Shown in pieces: positions 9,223-16,270 of a stretch of 64,000 bases of DNA (the first letter of the stretch is position 1; every line of letters begins with the position of its first letter). The notes below the pieces were generated by a model. The model made no database searches. It saw nothing but the letters and a program-made list of their open reading frames with translations, and was not told the DNA's origin. Both the position numbers and the translations under genes were made by a program. The DNA comes from Shimia sp. R10_1 (GTDB lineage Bacteria > Pseudomonadota > Alphaproteobacteria > Rhodobacterales > Rhodobacteraceae), in the NCBI RefSeq assembly GCF_017744095.1, contig NZ_JAGHQX010000004.1, forward strand, positions 1 through 64,000, written 5' to 3'.

Positions 9223-10116
9223 CTAGCTCTCAGAAACAGGTGCTACAGTTACTGCATCTGGATAGTATTGATCAATGACACGTTTCACCAAATGCACCTG
9301 TTTAGCACGCTGCTTAGCATCGGAAACAGTTGTATCCCAGCTGTGTGATTTGGCTACAGACCCACCCGTTTTCAAATAAATGGGAGCTGCAATACGTATC
9401 ATCTCTGGAACTTCATAGTGTCGAATAAAACCACCAGTTGAAGCTGGGTTTTCAGTATGAATATCAATCGGAATATCGATTGCATGGCGCATAGCTGCGA
9501 GCATTTGTAGCTGAATATCGCGCACTGGGTTGATGGAGTCAGCACCTATTTGTTCAAGTAGCTTGGCGGCGCATGGGTTCCCGTGCCCAGCATGCGCAGA
9601 CATCTTGAAACGACATTTAGCACTAATCTCGCCTGCTTTGCGCATCTGATCAAGCAACCATAAGTTACCCTCATCATAAACCAGAAATGAAAAACATCCT
9701 AAATCGCTAGCACGACGAACCTCTTCCACTGCTCGATTGATCTGATCTTGACCACGCAACCGATACCCCATGCGCGCGCCTTCAGTGGTCTGGACTGAAG
9801 CTGACGTATCATATGTTGCACGCGGTCCAATCGAAAGCACCAGATCCAAGCTACGCTCTCTCGCCATCGCCGCCATATCCTCGATCTCTCGATCGAGAAG
9901 CATCATAATACCCTTTGTTTGAGTTACACGATGAATATCAATACCATTCCTATAGGTCGCCTCAAGTAGAGCCTCCATTGCAGCAGGACCCTGGATCCCA
10001 GGCACCTCAAAACGATACTGTGCGCCATCACTGAAACGCTTTTCAGAACTGGGTAAATCATAAAGATCACGAGATGGCAGGCCTAACTTCGATAGAAACG
10101 TTTCGTTGTTTTTCAT
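9223..10116 (-). CDS. TIM-barrel protein, U32-peptidase-like, function unknown
   Basis: A 297-residue protein, first gene of the leftward operon. Alternating beta and alpha segments (KGIMMLLD, LDLVLSIGPR, CFSFLVYDEG, DSINPVRD, IPIDIHTENP) suggest a TIM barrel. The pattern reminds me of U32-peptidase-like barrels, but I cannot identify the family with certainty. Histidines in SAHAGHG and DIHTEN could be active-site residues. No signal peptide is seen, so it is probably cytoplasmic. Being promoter-proximal and co-transcribed with a dehydrogenase and ligase, it probably makes the pathway's first intermediate; that is inference. Confidence 0.5.
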   Translation of the reverse strand: MKNNETFLSKLGLPSRDLYDLPSSEKRFSDGAQYRFEVPGIQGPAAMEALLEATYRNGIDIHRVTQTKGIMMLLDREIEDMAAMARERSLDLVLSIGPRATYDTSASVQTTEGARMGYRLRGQDQINRAVEEVRRASDLGCFSFLVYDEGNLWLLDQMRKAGEISAKCRFKMSAHAGHGNPCAAKLLEQIGADSINPVRDIQLQMLAAMRHAIDIPIDIHTENPASTGGFIRHYEVPEMIRIAAPIYLKTGGSVAKSHSWDTTVSDAKQRAKQVHLVKRVIDQYYPDAVTVAPVSES

Positions 10117-10164
10117 ATCGGACTTTCCTGCACTACTTAAGTGAATACCTTATGGTACTTCGCC

Positions 10165-10193
10165 TGCATAGGAGTCGACCCTCAGGTTGTCAA
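10165..10193 (-). promoter_or_regulatory. Candidate sigma-70 promoter of leftward biosynthetic operon
   Basis: On the minus strand a perfect TTGACA (10193-10188) is followed after 17 bases by TATGCA (10170-10165). This is a good -35 and a weak -10, about 50 bp before the first gene. It is the only convincing promoter seen in the gap between the operon and the IS cluster. Confidence 0.5.
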
Positions 10194-10199
10194 CTTGAG
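10181..10199. promoter_or_regulatory. Operator-like palindrome over the -35 box
   Basis: CTCAGGTTGTCAACTTGAG is a 9-1-9 inverted repeat with one mismatch between the arms. It covers the candidate -35 hexamer, so a protein bound here would block the promoter. No regulator gene is in the cluster, so the binding protein is unknown. Confidence 0.35.
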
Positions 10200-10263
10200 T
10201 TGTTGCTATAAAATCACAAAAGGCTAAATCAGCTTGTAGCTAGGGCCTGGACTCATTGAGTTT

Positions 10264-10453
10264 CGAAGCCAGTAGATTGCGTTCTCGCTAGAACGGTGGC
10301 TGACAAGAAGACCTTTGAGCATCTGTCGTATCGGGTCGCCACACAGCCTCAGTCCTCGTGCCTGCCGAACATGATCTCGATGCGACTTAGGCGTTTGTAG
10401 CGCCGCTTGTCTTATTTGACGGGCTTCTTTCGTTGTCTTCGACCCGGGATACA
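10264..10453 (-). pseudogene. IS5-family transposase, C-terminal fragment
   Basis: Read from 10453 leftward, the frame gives CIPGRRQRKKPVK, stop, DKRRYKRLSRIEIMFGR, stop, then CVATRYDRCSKVFLSA. A one-base shift then gives NAIYWL. This is the C-terminal block of IS427-type IS5 transposases, containing the catalytic Glu in the RIEIMFGRLKDWR region. Two in-frame stops replace an expected Tyr and Trp, and there is a frameshift near the end. It is dead. Confidence 0.75.
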
Positions 10454-10461
10454 TGCGCGTA

Positions 10462-10486
10462 TGAGCTACCCCCCGAAAATCGGACA
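10462..10486 (+). repeat. Left terminal inverted repeat of IS3 element
   Basis: This 25-bp repeat starts TGAGCTACCCCCCG and ends TCGGACA. It matches the reverse complement of 11709-11733 at 19 of 25 positions by my own alignment. It lies 55 bp before orfA. Confidence 0.8.
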
Positions 10487-10541
10487 CTGACGTAAGCTAC
10501 GATTTGTTGTCTGCTGATCTTCTACGAAGAGGAGATCAGAG

Positions 10542-10835
10542 ATGTCGAAACGGAAGAACCATTCGCCGGAGTTCAAGGCGAAGGTGGCGCTTGAAGCGCT
10601 GAAGGGTGAACAGACGGTCGCGGAGTTGGCGAGCCAGTTTGGCGTTCACCCGACGATGATCCACAGCTGGAAACGTGCGCTTCTGGAGGGCGCGTCCGGC
10701 GTGTTCCAGCGTGGCGGAAAGAAGCCCCCAGAGATCGACGAGGAGCAGGTCAAAGAATTGCACGCCAAGATCGGGGAGCTGGCAGTGGCCAACGATTTTT
10801 TGTCACGAAAGCTCAAGCCGTGGACCGGCAAGTGA
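10542..10835 (+). CDS. IS3-family transposase OrfA
   Basis: A 97-residue protein beginning MSKRKNHSPEFKAKVALEAL, with a helix-turn-helix (QTVAELASQFGVHPTMIHSWK) and a C-terminal leucine-rich helix (EEQVKELHAKIGELAVAND). This is the usual OrfA DNA-binding subunit that recognises the IS ends. A GAGGAGATCAGAG ribosome site precedes the ATG. OrfB overlaps its end in another frame, as expected for programmed -1 frameshifting in the family. Confidence 0.9.
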   Translation: MSKRKNHSPEFKAKVALEALKGEQTVAELASQFGVHPTMIHSWKRALLEGASGVFQRGGKKPPEIDEEQVKELHAKIGELAVANDFLSRKLKPWTGK

Positions 10836-11694
10836 GGCGGAAGATGGTTGAGACCGGTAATCCCGACCTGTCGATAGGCATGCAGTGCAAGCTGGTGTCG
10901 ATCTCGCGGTCGTCATTTTACTATACGCCCAAGGGCGAGACGGCGCTGAATCTGATGTTGATGCGGCAGATCGACGAGCAGTTTCTGGAAACACCGTTCT
11001 TTGGCGTCCGGCAAATGACTTGGCACTGCGAAACGAAGGTCATCTGGTGAACGAGAAGCGCATCCGACGCTTGATGCGGCTGATGGGCTTGATGCCGATC
11101 TATCAGAAACCAAACACCAGTAAAGCGGCGAAAGGGCACAAGACCTATCCCTATCTGCTGCGTGGCCTACGGGTGGAGCGCCCCAATCAGGTCTGGTGCG
11201 CCGACATCACGTATCTGCCAATGCGCAGGGGCTTTCTGTATCTGGTCGCCATCATGGATTGGCGCACCCGCAAGGTGCTGGCCTGGCGGATATCAAACAC
11301 GCTGGAAGCTGACTTCTGCGTCGAGGCGTTGAACGAGACCATCGCCAGGTTTGGCCCACCGAAAATAATGAATACGGATCAGGGCAGCCAGTTTACGTCC
11401 TTTGCCTGGACGGATCGGCTGCGCCGAACCGGCGTGCGGATCTCTATGGATGGCAAGGGGCGCTTCCTCGATAACATCTTCGTCGAGCGGCTCTGGCGGA
11501 GCCTGAAATACGAATGCGTCTACCTGCATGCCTGGGAGACCGGATCGGAAGCCAAAGCGGGTGTCGGCAAATGGATCGACTTCTACAACCGAAAGCGTCC
11601 TCATTCCGCCCTTGGCGGCAAACCACCAGCCGTGGTTTATTGGCTCAGAAAAGACGAAACCCAAACCGATCAGCAGGAGCAGCGAGTAGCTTAG
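10820..11694 (+). pseudogene. IS3-family transposase OrfB, frameshifted
   Basis: The DDE integrase OrfB of the IS3 element. The N-terminal part runs from ATG 10820 in one frame to FFGVRQMTWH near 11030. The continuation, LRNEGHLVNEKRIRRLM, is then in another frame. A single base appears to be missing in TGGCACTGCGAAAC, where the family would have TGGCATCTG. The rest contains the catalytic blocks CADITYLPM, MNTDQGSQF and NIFVERLWRSLKYE. As it stands the gene cannot make full-length transposase, so transposition would need a helper copy, unless the shift is a sequencing error. Confidence 0.8.
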
Positions 11695-11708
11695 TCTTCG
11701 CAGAAACC

Positions 11709-11733
11709 TGTCCAAACATTGGGGAGTAGCTCA
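11709..11733 (-). repeat. Right terminal inverted repeat of IS3 element
   Basis: This is the inverted partner of 10462-10486, reading inward as TGAGCTACTCCCC and ending in GGACA. It lies 14 bp after the orfB stop. Confidence 0.8.
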
Positions 11734-11799
11734 TGGATCGTCTCGTTCGTCATGCGATCCACCTTAAACAATAGTACAAATTTCGCGACCACCTTTATA

Positions 11800-12178
11800 C
11801 TTGGTGTTCATGCCGCCTTTTGTATGTTCAATCAGACATCCATGCCCCCTTTCTCGCGGCCATTCTGGTCGCTGTTCAGTGTGCCTAGAGATACGTGCAT
11901 CAAGGATCACGGAATTATCTTCGACATGCTCGGCGGCCAGCTCGGCCATCATCCGGAAAAAAGGTACTCTTCGCGCTCCAACGTTTCCATCGGCTCTATA
12001 GTATCCTTTGAGGACCGTATTTCATCGGCTCATCGCGCCAACGTAAGCCATTGCGATTGAGAAATAAAACCCCAAAAATACACGCTGTATCTCCGACACG
12101 CGGCTTCCCATGGGACTTCGGAAAGTAAGGCTCAAGACGCTCCATTTGCGCGTGAGACAAACAGAAAAAATCAGACAT
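11800..12178 (-). pseudogene. IS5-family transposase, N-terminal fragment
   Basis: From ATG 12178 the frame reads MSDFFCLSHAQMERLEPYF, PKSHGKPRVGD and NRNGLRWRDEPMKYGP, the start of IS427-type IS5 transposases. A frameshift follows near 12000, then MAELAAEHVEDNSVILDA and EHTKGGMNTK in another frame. Homology ends at 11800. The next 66 bp up to the IS3 end do not resemble the transposase. Inactive. Confidence 0.7.
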
Positions 12179-12243
12179 ATCACCACTCAATTTTCGAACC
12201 ATGAATCACGCAGCCTGCCGCAAAAAATGGGACCTGATCCTAG

Positions 12244-12524
12244 TCAATGACGGCGAAAGCCGTTGTGAAACACCTTGCGTCCGAAGGTGACGAAATCTTC
12301 CTTTGAACTAGCCTCCTCAACCGATAGGCTCAATGAATTTTACGTTCCATGTTGCGTACTGGAAACCGGTCGGGTAGACGAAAAGTGAAGTGGATCTCGC
12401 ATCAAGTGTTGTCCTAATTTAGTGTCCCTGTGCGCCATTCCCCGTTGGAGATTTAGTTGCGCCGATTCGAAAGAAGGTCCAAGTCGTTCACTTTGTGTGC
12501 ATTGCCTTGAGAGACGATCAGAAC
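12244..12524. other. Gene-poor gap between IS remnant and aminotransferase operon
   Basis: About 280 bp between the IS5 remnant and the aminotransferase start. No convincing reading frame, RNA or strong promoter is seen. A ribosome site (TTGAGAGACG) lies just before the next gene. The promoter of the rightward operon should be here, but I could not pick one with confidence. The stretch may hold further decayed mobile DNA. Confidence 0.4.
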
Positions 12525-13673
12525 ATGAAAAAAAAGATCTATGTGACAAAGCCATTTCTGCCACCTCTTGAAGAGTTCATCTCGCGCGTCGAAAAAATCT
12601 GGGAAAGCGGCCACCTTACAAATGGTGGACCTCAGCATCAAGCATTGGAAACAGCACTCGCCGAGTATTTAAATGTTCCACATGTTTCTTTGTTCAACAA
12701 TGGAACTATTGCGCTAATTACTGCACTTCAGGCCCTTGAGATCTCAGGCGAAGTTATAACAACTCCATTTTCTTTTGTTGCAACTTCAAACGCACTTGTG
12801 TGGCACAAAAATACACCTGTTTTTGTGGACATTGAGCCTGAGACTCTAAACTTGGATCCAAGCTGCATCGAGGCTGCGATCACACCAAAAACCTCGGCGA
12901 TTATGCCAGTTCACTGCTATGGAAATCCTTGCGATATGAAAGCAATCGAGACGATTGCTGAAAAACACAAAATCAAGGTGATTTATGACGCTGCACACGC
13001 TTTTGCCGTCGAAGACCTGCATGGTAGTGTTCTAACACGCGGCGATATTTCGGCACTGAGTTTTCACGCAACAAAGGTATTTAATACTTTTGAAGGGGGT
13101 GCATTAGTCTGCAAAACTCCAGAAATGAAAAGCCGTATAGACAGTTTGAAAAATTTTGGAATAGAAGATGAGCTGACCGTTAGCATCGCGGGCATCAATG
13201 GGAAAATGAGCGAGATCAACGCTGCGATGGGCCTTACGCAACTCGGCTACATCGATGGTGCAATTGAAGATCGGGGAAGGGTTGATGCAGCATATAGGAC
13301 TGCGCTTAACGGTATTCGAGGAGTTAAGGTTCTTGGAAAACCAAACCAAACCGTATCAAACTTCGCATACTTTCCAATACTGATTGACGACAATTATCCT
13401 GTGTCACGCGATGAACTCTATCAAAGGCTTCGTGAACAAGACATTATGTCAAGACGCTATTTTTACCCGCTGATTCCTGAATTTCCTATGTTCAAGGACC
13501 TTCCTTCAGCCAGAGAAGAGAATCTTCCAGTTGCGACAAAGATGGCAAAGCGCATTCTGTGTTTACCTATTTATCCAGGCCTTGACGACGAAGATTTGAA
13601 GCGAATTGTTGATGTGATCAAGTCTCCAGCAGAAAAGGTCGTTAACCAAGCGACTACTGTAGCTGCGGAATAA
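12525..13673 (+). CDS. DegT/DnrJ/EryC1-family sugar aminotransferase
   Basis: A 382-residue PLP enzyme of the family that transaminates keto-sugar nucleotides, usually with glutamate. The PLP-binding Lys184 lies in SFHATKVFNTFEGG, and Asp155 in YDAAHAF would contact the pyridine nitrogen. PFSFVATSNAL and HCYGNPC are also family blocks. Start set at MKKKIYVTKP because the family begins here and GAGAGACG lies upstream; a longer start ten codons upstream is possible. First gene of the rightward operon. The product would be an amino sugar for surface glycan assembly; the exact sugar cannot be told. Confidence 0.85.
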   Translation: MKKKIYVTKPFLPPLEEFISRVEKIWESGHLTNGGPQHQALETALAEYLNVPHVSLFNNGTIALITALQALEISGEVITTPFSFVATSNALVWHKNTPVFVDIEPETLNLDPSCIEAAITPKTSAIMPVHCYGNPCDMKAIETIAEKHKIKVIYDAAHAFAVEDLHGSVLTRGDISALSFHATKVFNTFEGGALVCKTPEMKSRIDSLKNFGIEDELTVSIAGINGKMSEINAAMGLTQLGYIDGAIEDRGRVDAAYRTALNGIRGVKVLGKPNQTVSNFAYFPILIDDNYPVSRDELYQRLREQDIMSRRYFYPLIPEFPMFKDLPSAREENLPVATKMAKRILCLPIYPGLDDEDLKRIVDVIKSPAEKVVNQATTVAAE

Positions 13674-13763
13674 CCAGCGCCTAATCCAAAGTAGAGTGTA
13701 CAAGCTCGATTGCAGACACAATCGACTTCTGCTTGCCTGTCTTTAACAAATTGAAAGAAAAAA

Positions 13764-14921
13764 ATGCGGCATAATGACTTTGCACAATCTGGCTTGTTCC
13801 ACATTGAACCCAAACCTTTCAACCGCCACAGTCCAATTGACCAACTGAGGTATTGTTTAGGTGGGACGCTCTATATGCCCTCTACAAGGACAGTAGTTGA
13901 TCGCATACTAGATGGCTCCTTCCAACATATTTGCTCCTTAGTCATGGACTTCGAAGATGCGCTTCGAAAGGAAGATTTGTCTCGCGGAGAGAACAATGTA
14001 ATCGGGCAACTTGATAAGTTGTCTAGTGAACTGAGCGCCGGAAACATTTCAGATGATAAGATTCCTCTTATCTTTTTAAGGGCGAGATCGTATGAACAAT
14101 TCAAATCATTTAGCGGACGGCTAACTCCGGAGTTGACTAACGTATTGACGGGATTTGTATTTCCTAAGTTCTATTCGGACAATGCTCGCGACTATCTTGA
14201 ACACCTGTCTGAACTAAATACACGATTTGATACAACTTTGTATGGGATGCCCATTCTTGAGGGCAAAACGATTGCATTTAAAGAAACAAGGGTAGAGGAA
14301 CTGGCCGCTCTTCTAAAAATCTGCAGAAACTACAGACAACTAATACTGAATATTCGGGTAGGCGGCACCGACTTCTCTTCCTTTTTTGGTGTTAGACGAA
14401 GCATTTCGTCTTCGATCTACGATATCCTTCCAGTAAGCGACGCACTCACTGACATTCTGAACTTCTTTGGCCGATCGGAAGAAGGGTTTGTCGTTTCGGG
14501 CCCTGTCTGGGAATACTTTTTAGCATACAAAAAAGACGACTTGGAACAAGTTATGGCAGATCATCTGCATCAAGCGCTTAGAACAAGACATCCCATATTG
14601 AACGATGCTATCGACGGACTTCTTCGCGAGGTCATGTTAGACAAAGCAAACGGTTTTATTGGAAAAACTGTTATTCATCCGTCTCATTTGACTTACGTAA
14701 ATGCAATGCAAGCAGTGACACGCGAAGAGTATGAAGACGCTCGCCAGATTCTGAATACAACTGGAGGTGTGATAAAGTCTGTGAAGTCTAACAAAATGAA
14801 TGAAATCAATCCTCATAGAAACTGGGCAAAACGAATTCTACATTTGGCCGATGCCTACGGGGTGGTTGAAGATGAAAAGACTTACGCTCAGATTTTCAGG
14901 GCTGGGGTACATCAAACGTGA
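13764..14921 (+). CDS. HpcH/HpaI-CitE-like C-C bond lyase (PF15617-type)
   Basis: A 385-residue TIM-barrel protein similar to citrate lyase beta/malyl-CoA lyase relatives. The metal-binding block VMDFEDAL lies at residues 60-67, LGGTLYMPSTR is near the N-terminus and GKTVIHPSH near the C-terminus; all are typical of the CitE superfamily. It probably cleaves or forms a C-C bond in a 3-hydroxy acid with a divalent metal. CoA dependence is uncertain. The gene is 90 bp after the aminotransferase and overlaps the PrpD gene (GTGA), so coupled translation is likely. Confidence 0.75.
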   Translation: MRHNDFAQSGLFHIEPKPFNRHSPIDQLRYCLGGTLYMPSTRTVVDRILDGSFQHICSLVMDFEDALRKEDLSRGENNVIGQLDKLSSELSAGNISDDKIPLIFLRARSYEQFKSFSGRLTPELTNVLTGFVFPKFYSDNARDYLEHLSELNTRFDTTLYGMPILEGKTIAFKETRVEELAALLKICRNYRQLILNIRVGGTDFSSFFGVRRSISSSIYDILPVSDALTDILNFFGRSEEGFVVSGPVWEYFLAYKKDDLEQVMADHLHQALRTRHPILNDAIDGLLREVMLDKANGFIGKTVIHPSHLTYVNAMQAVTREEYEDARQILNTTGGVIKSVKSNKMNEINPHRNWAKRILHLADAYGVVEDEKTYAQIFRAGVHQT

Positions 14922-16270
14922 ACCCGACCGAATTATTGCTATCAGGTCTTGAAGAACTATCCAGGAAACCAATTGACCAGAGCTTAGAGCTCTCTCTACG
15001 ACTTCGCCTCTTGGACACGCTAGGGTGTGTTTTTGCTGGAGCCAAAATCTTAAGGGAGAGAGATGATCGAATTCAAAAGCTTCTGGAATCCTACGGCTCA
15101 GATGGGCCAGCATCAGTCATTGGTTTTTCACGAAAGAGCAATGTTCTAGCAGCTGCACTTGTGAACGGTATTTCTTCGCATATGGCGGAAATGGATGATG
15201 GCCATAGGAAGGGAATTGTTCACGCAGGTGCCGTGATCGTTCCAGCTCTAATTTCTGTCATACAAGATCCGCGGATGACAGATAGGGGTTTTTTGGTGGG
15301 CTTACTAGTTGGTTATGAAGCAGCGATACGTATCGCTTGTACTCTACAACCACACGCGAAAAATATGGGTTGGCATGGCACGGGCGTATTTGGCTGCGTT
15401 GGTGCAGCTCTAGGCGTTGCAAGCGCTCTTGGAGCCGACAAAGAGCAAATGCGAGCTGCGCTCTCCGCGGGTGCCACCTCTGCGTCAGGACTACTTCAAG
15501 TAATCAGAGGCACGTCTGATTTGAAACCCTTCAACAGTGGGCAAGCTTCACAAGCTGGTGTTTCAGCGGCATTGATTGCATTAGCAGGGTTTAGTGGTGC
15601 GGAGGATGTGCTCTCTGGTCATCAAGGTCTTGCAGAACTTTGGTCTGGAAAGTCTGATTATTCTTTTTCGATGCTAGCAGTTACCCCCCCTTACTGCGTA
15701 AACACTGTCTATGTTAAGCCTTACGCGTCCTGTCGATATGCTCATGCGCCCGTAGAGGCCATATTAGAGCTGGGTCAAAAACATGATATTTGTATTGAAG
15801 AAATTGAAACTATCGAGATTGACACCTTTAAATGGGCGATATTTAGGCATGATCACAGCGAAGTTACCGGAATAAGTGATGCTAAGATGAGCGTTCCTTT
15901 TTGCGTCTCGTCGACATTGGTCACTGGGCAAACTGGAATGGAAGCATTTACACTAAACAGGCTAAGCGATTCTAAGATTCAGAAACTCGCAAAAAAAGTC
16001 GTTATGCGCGAAGATCCTGAAATGAGCGCGAGAGTTCCAAATGAACGGCCTGCGAAAGTAACCATAAAAATGCGAACGGGTCGGAGTTTCAGTGCACGCG
16101 TTGATCTTCCGCGTGGAGAGCCTGAGACTTGCCTTTCTTGCGATGAGCAAGTCGAGAAATTTATCGAGTTGGCGGTTTATTCAGGTTTGTCTATCTCCGC
16201 TGCAAAAAGCTTCGCAACAGATTTGCTTGCGCCTTCTGCCCCAATAAAGTCACTGCTACTGCGGCTATGA
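14918..16270 (+). CDS. MmgE/PrpD family protein
   Basis: A 450-residue member of the 2-methylcitrate dehydratase/cis-aconitate decarboxylase family. Clear family blocks are DTLGCVFAGA, ISSHMAEMDDGHRKG, HGTGVFGCVGAALG and KPYASCRYAHAP. Family members dehydrate tricarboxylic hydroxy acids or decarboxylate cis-aconitate to itaconate. Start is a GTG overlapping the stop of the preceding gene. No prpB/prpC genes are present, so a role in propionate catabolism is unlikely. A lyase plus a dehydratase/decarboxylase suggests a branched dicarboxylic acid as intermediate (inference). Confidence 0.85.
   Translation: MNPTELLLSGLEELSRKPIDQSLELSLRLRLLDTLGCVFAGAKILRERDDRIQKLLESYGSDGPASVIGFSRKSNVLAAALVNGISSHMAEMDDGHRKGIVHAGAVIVPALISVIQDPRMTDRGFLVGLLVGYEAAIRIACTLQPHAKNMGWHGTGVFGCVGAALGVASALGADKEQMRAALSAGATSASGLLQVIRGTSDLKPFNSGQASQAGVSAALIALAGFSGAEDVLSGHQGLAELWSGKSDYSFSMLAVTPPYCVNTVYVKPYASCRYAHAPVEAILELGQKHDICIEEIETIEIDTFKWAIFRHDHSEVTGISDAKMSVPFCVSSTLVTGQTGMEAFTLNRLSDSKIQKLAKKVVMREDPEMSARVPNERPAKVTIKMRTGRSFSARVDLPRGEPETCLSCDEQVEKFIELAVYSGLSISAAKSFATDLLAPSAPIKSLLLRL

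Larger units (their letters stand above)
10462..11733 (+). mobile_element. IS3-family insertion sequence, complete but probably inactive
   Basis: A 1272-bp element bounded by 25-bp imperfect inverted repeats at 10462-10486 and 11709-11733, both beginning TGAGCTAC when read inward. It contains orfA and an overlapping, frameshifted orfB. No matching 3-4 bp target duplication is evident at the two junctions (left flank ...GCGTA, right flank TGGAT...), so one flank may have been deleted after insertion. It sits inside a decayed IS5-family transposase. The element is GC-richer than the surrounding accessory genes. Confidence 0.85.
10241..12243 (-). mobile_element. Decayed IS5-family element, interrupted by an IS3-family element
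   Basis: Two pieces of one IS5-family transposase gene lie on the minus strand on either side of the intact-looking IS3 element. The N-terminal part is at about 11800-12178 and the C-terminal part at 10264-10453. Imperfect inverted sequences flanked by CTAG lie at 10241-10257 and 12227-12243 and may be the element ends. CTAG fits the YTAR-type target of the IS5 group. The middle of the transposase, roughly 80 residues by comparison with remembered full-length members, is missing, so a deletion as well as the insertion occurred. Confidence 0.6.

Noticed and set aside
10224..10487. 87-codon hypothetical protein on the minus strand
   Set aside because: It is an out-of-frame reading of the IS5 transposase C-terminal fragment and runs into the IS3 inverted repeat.
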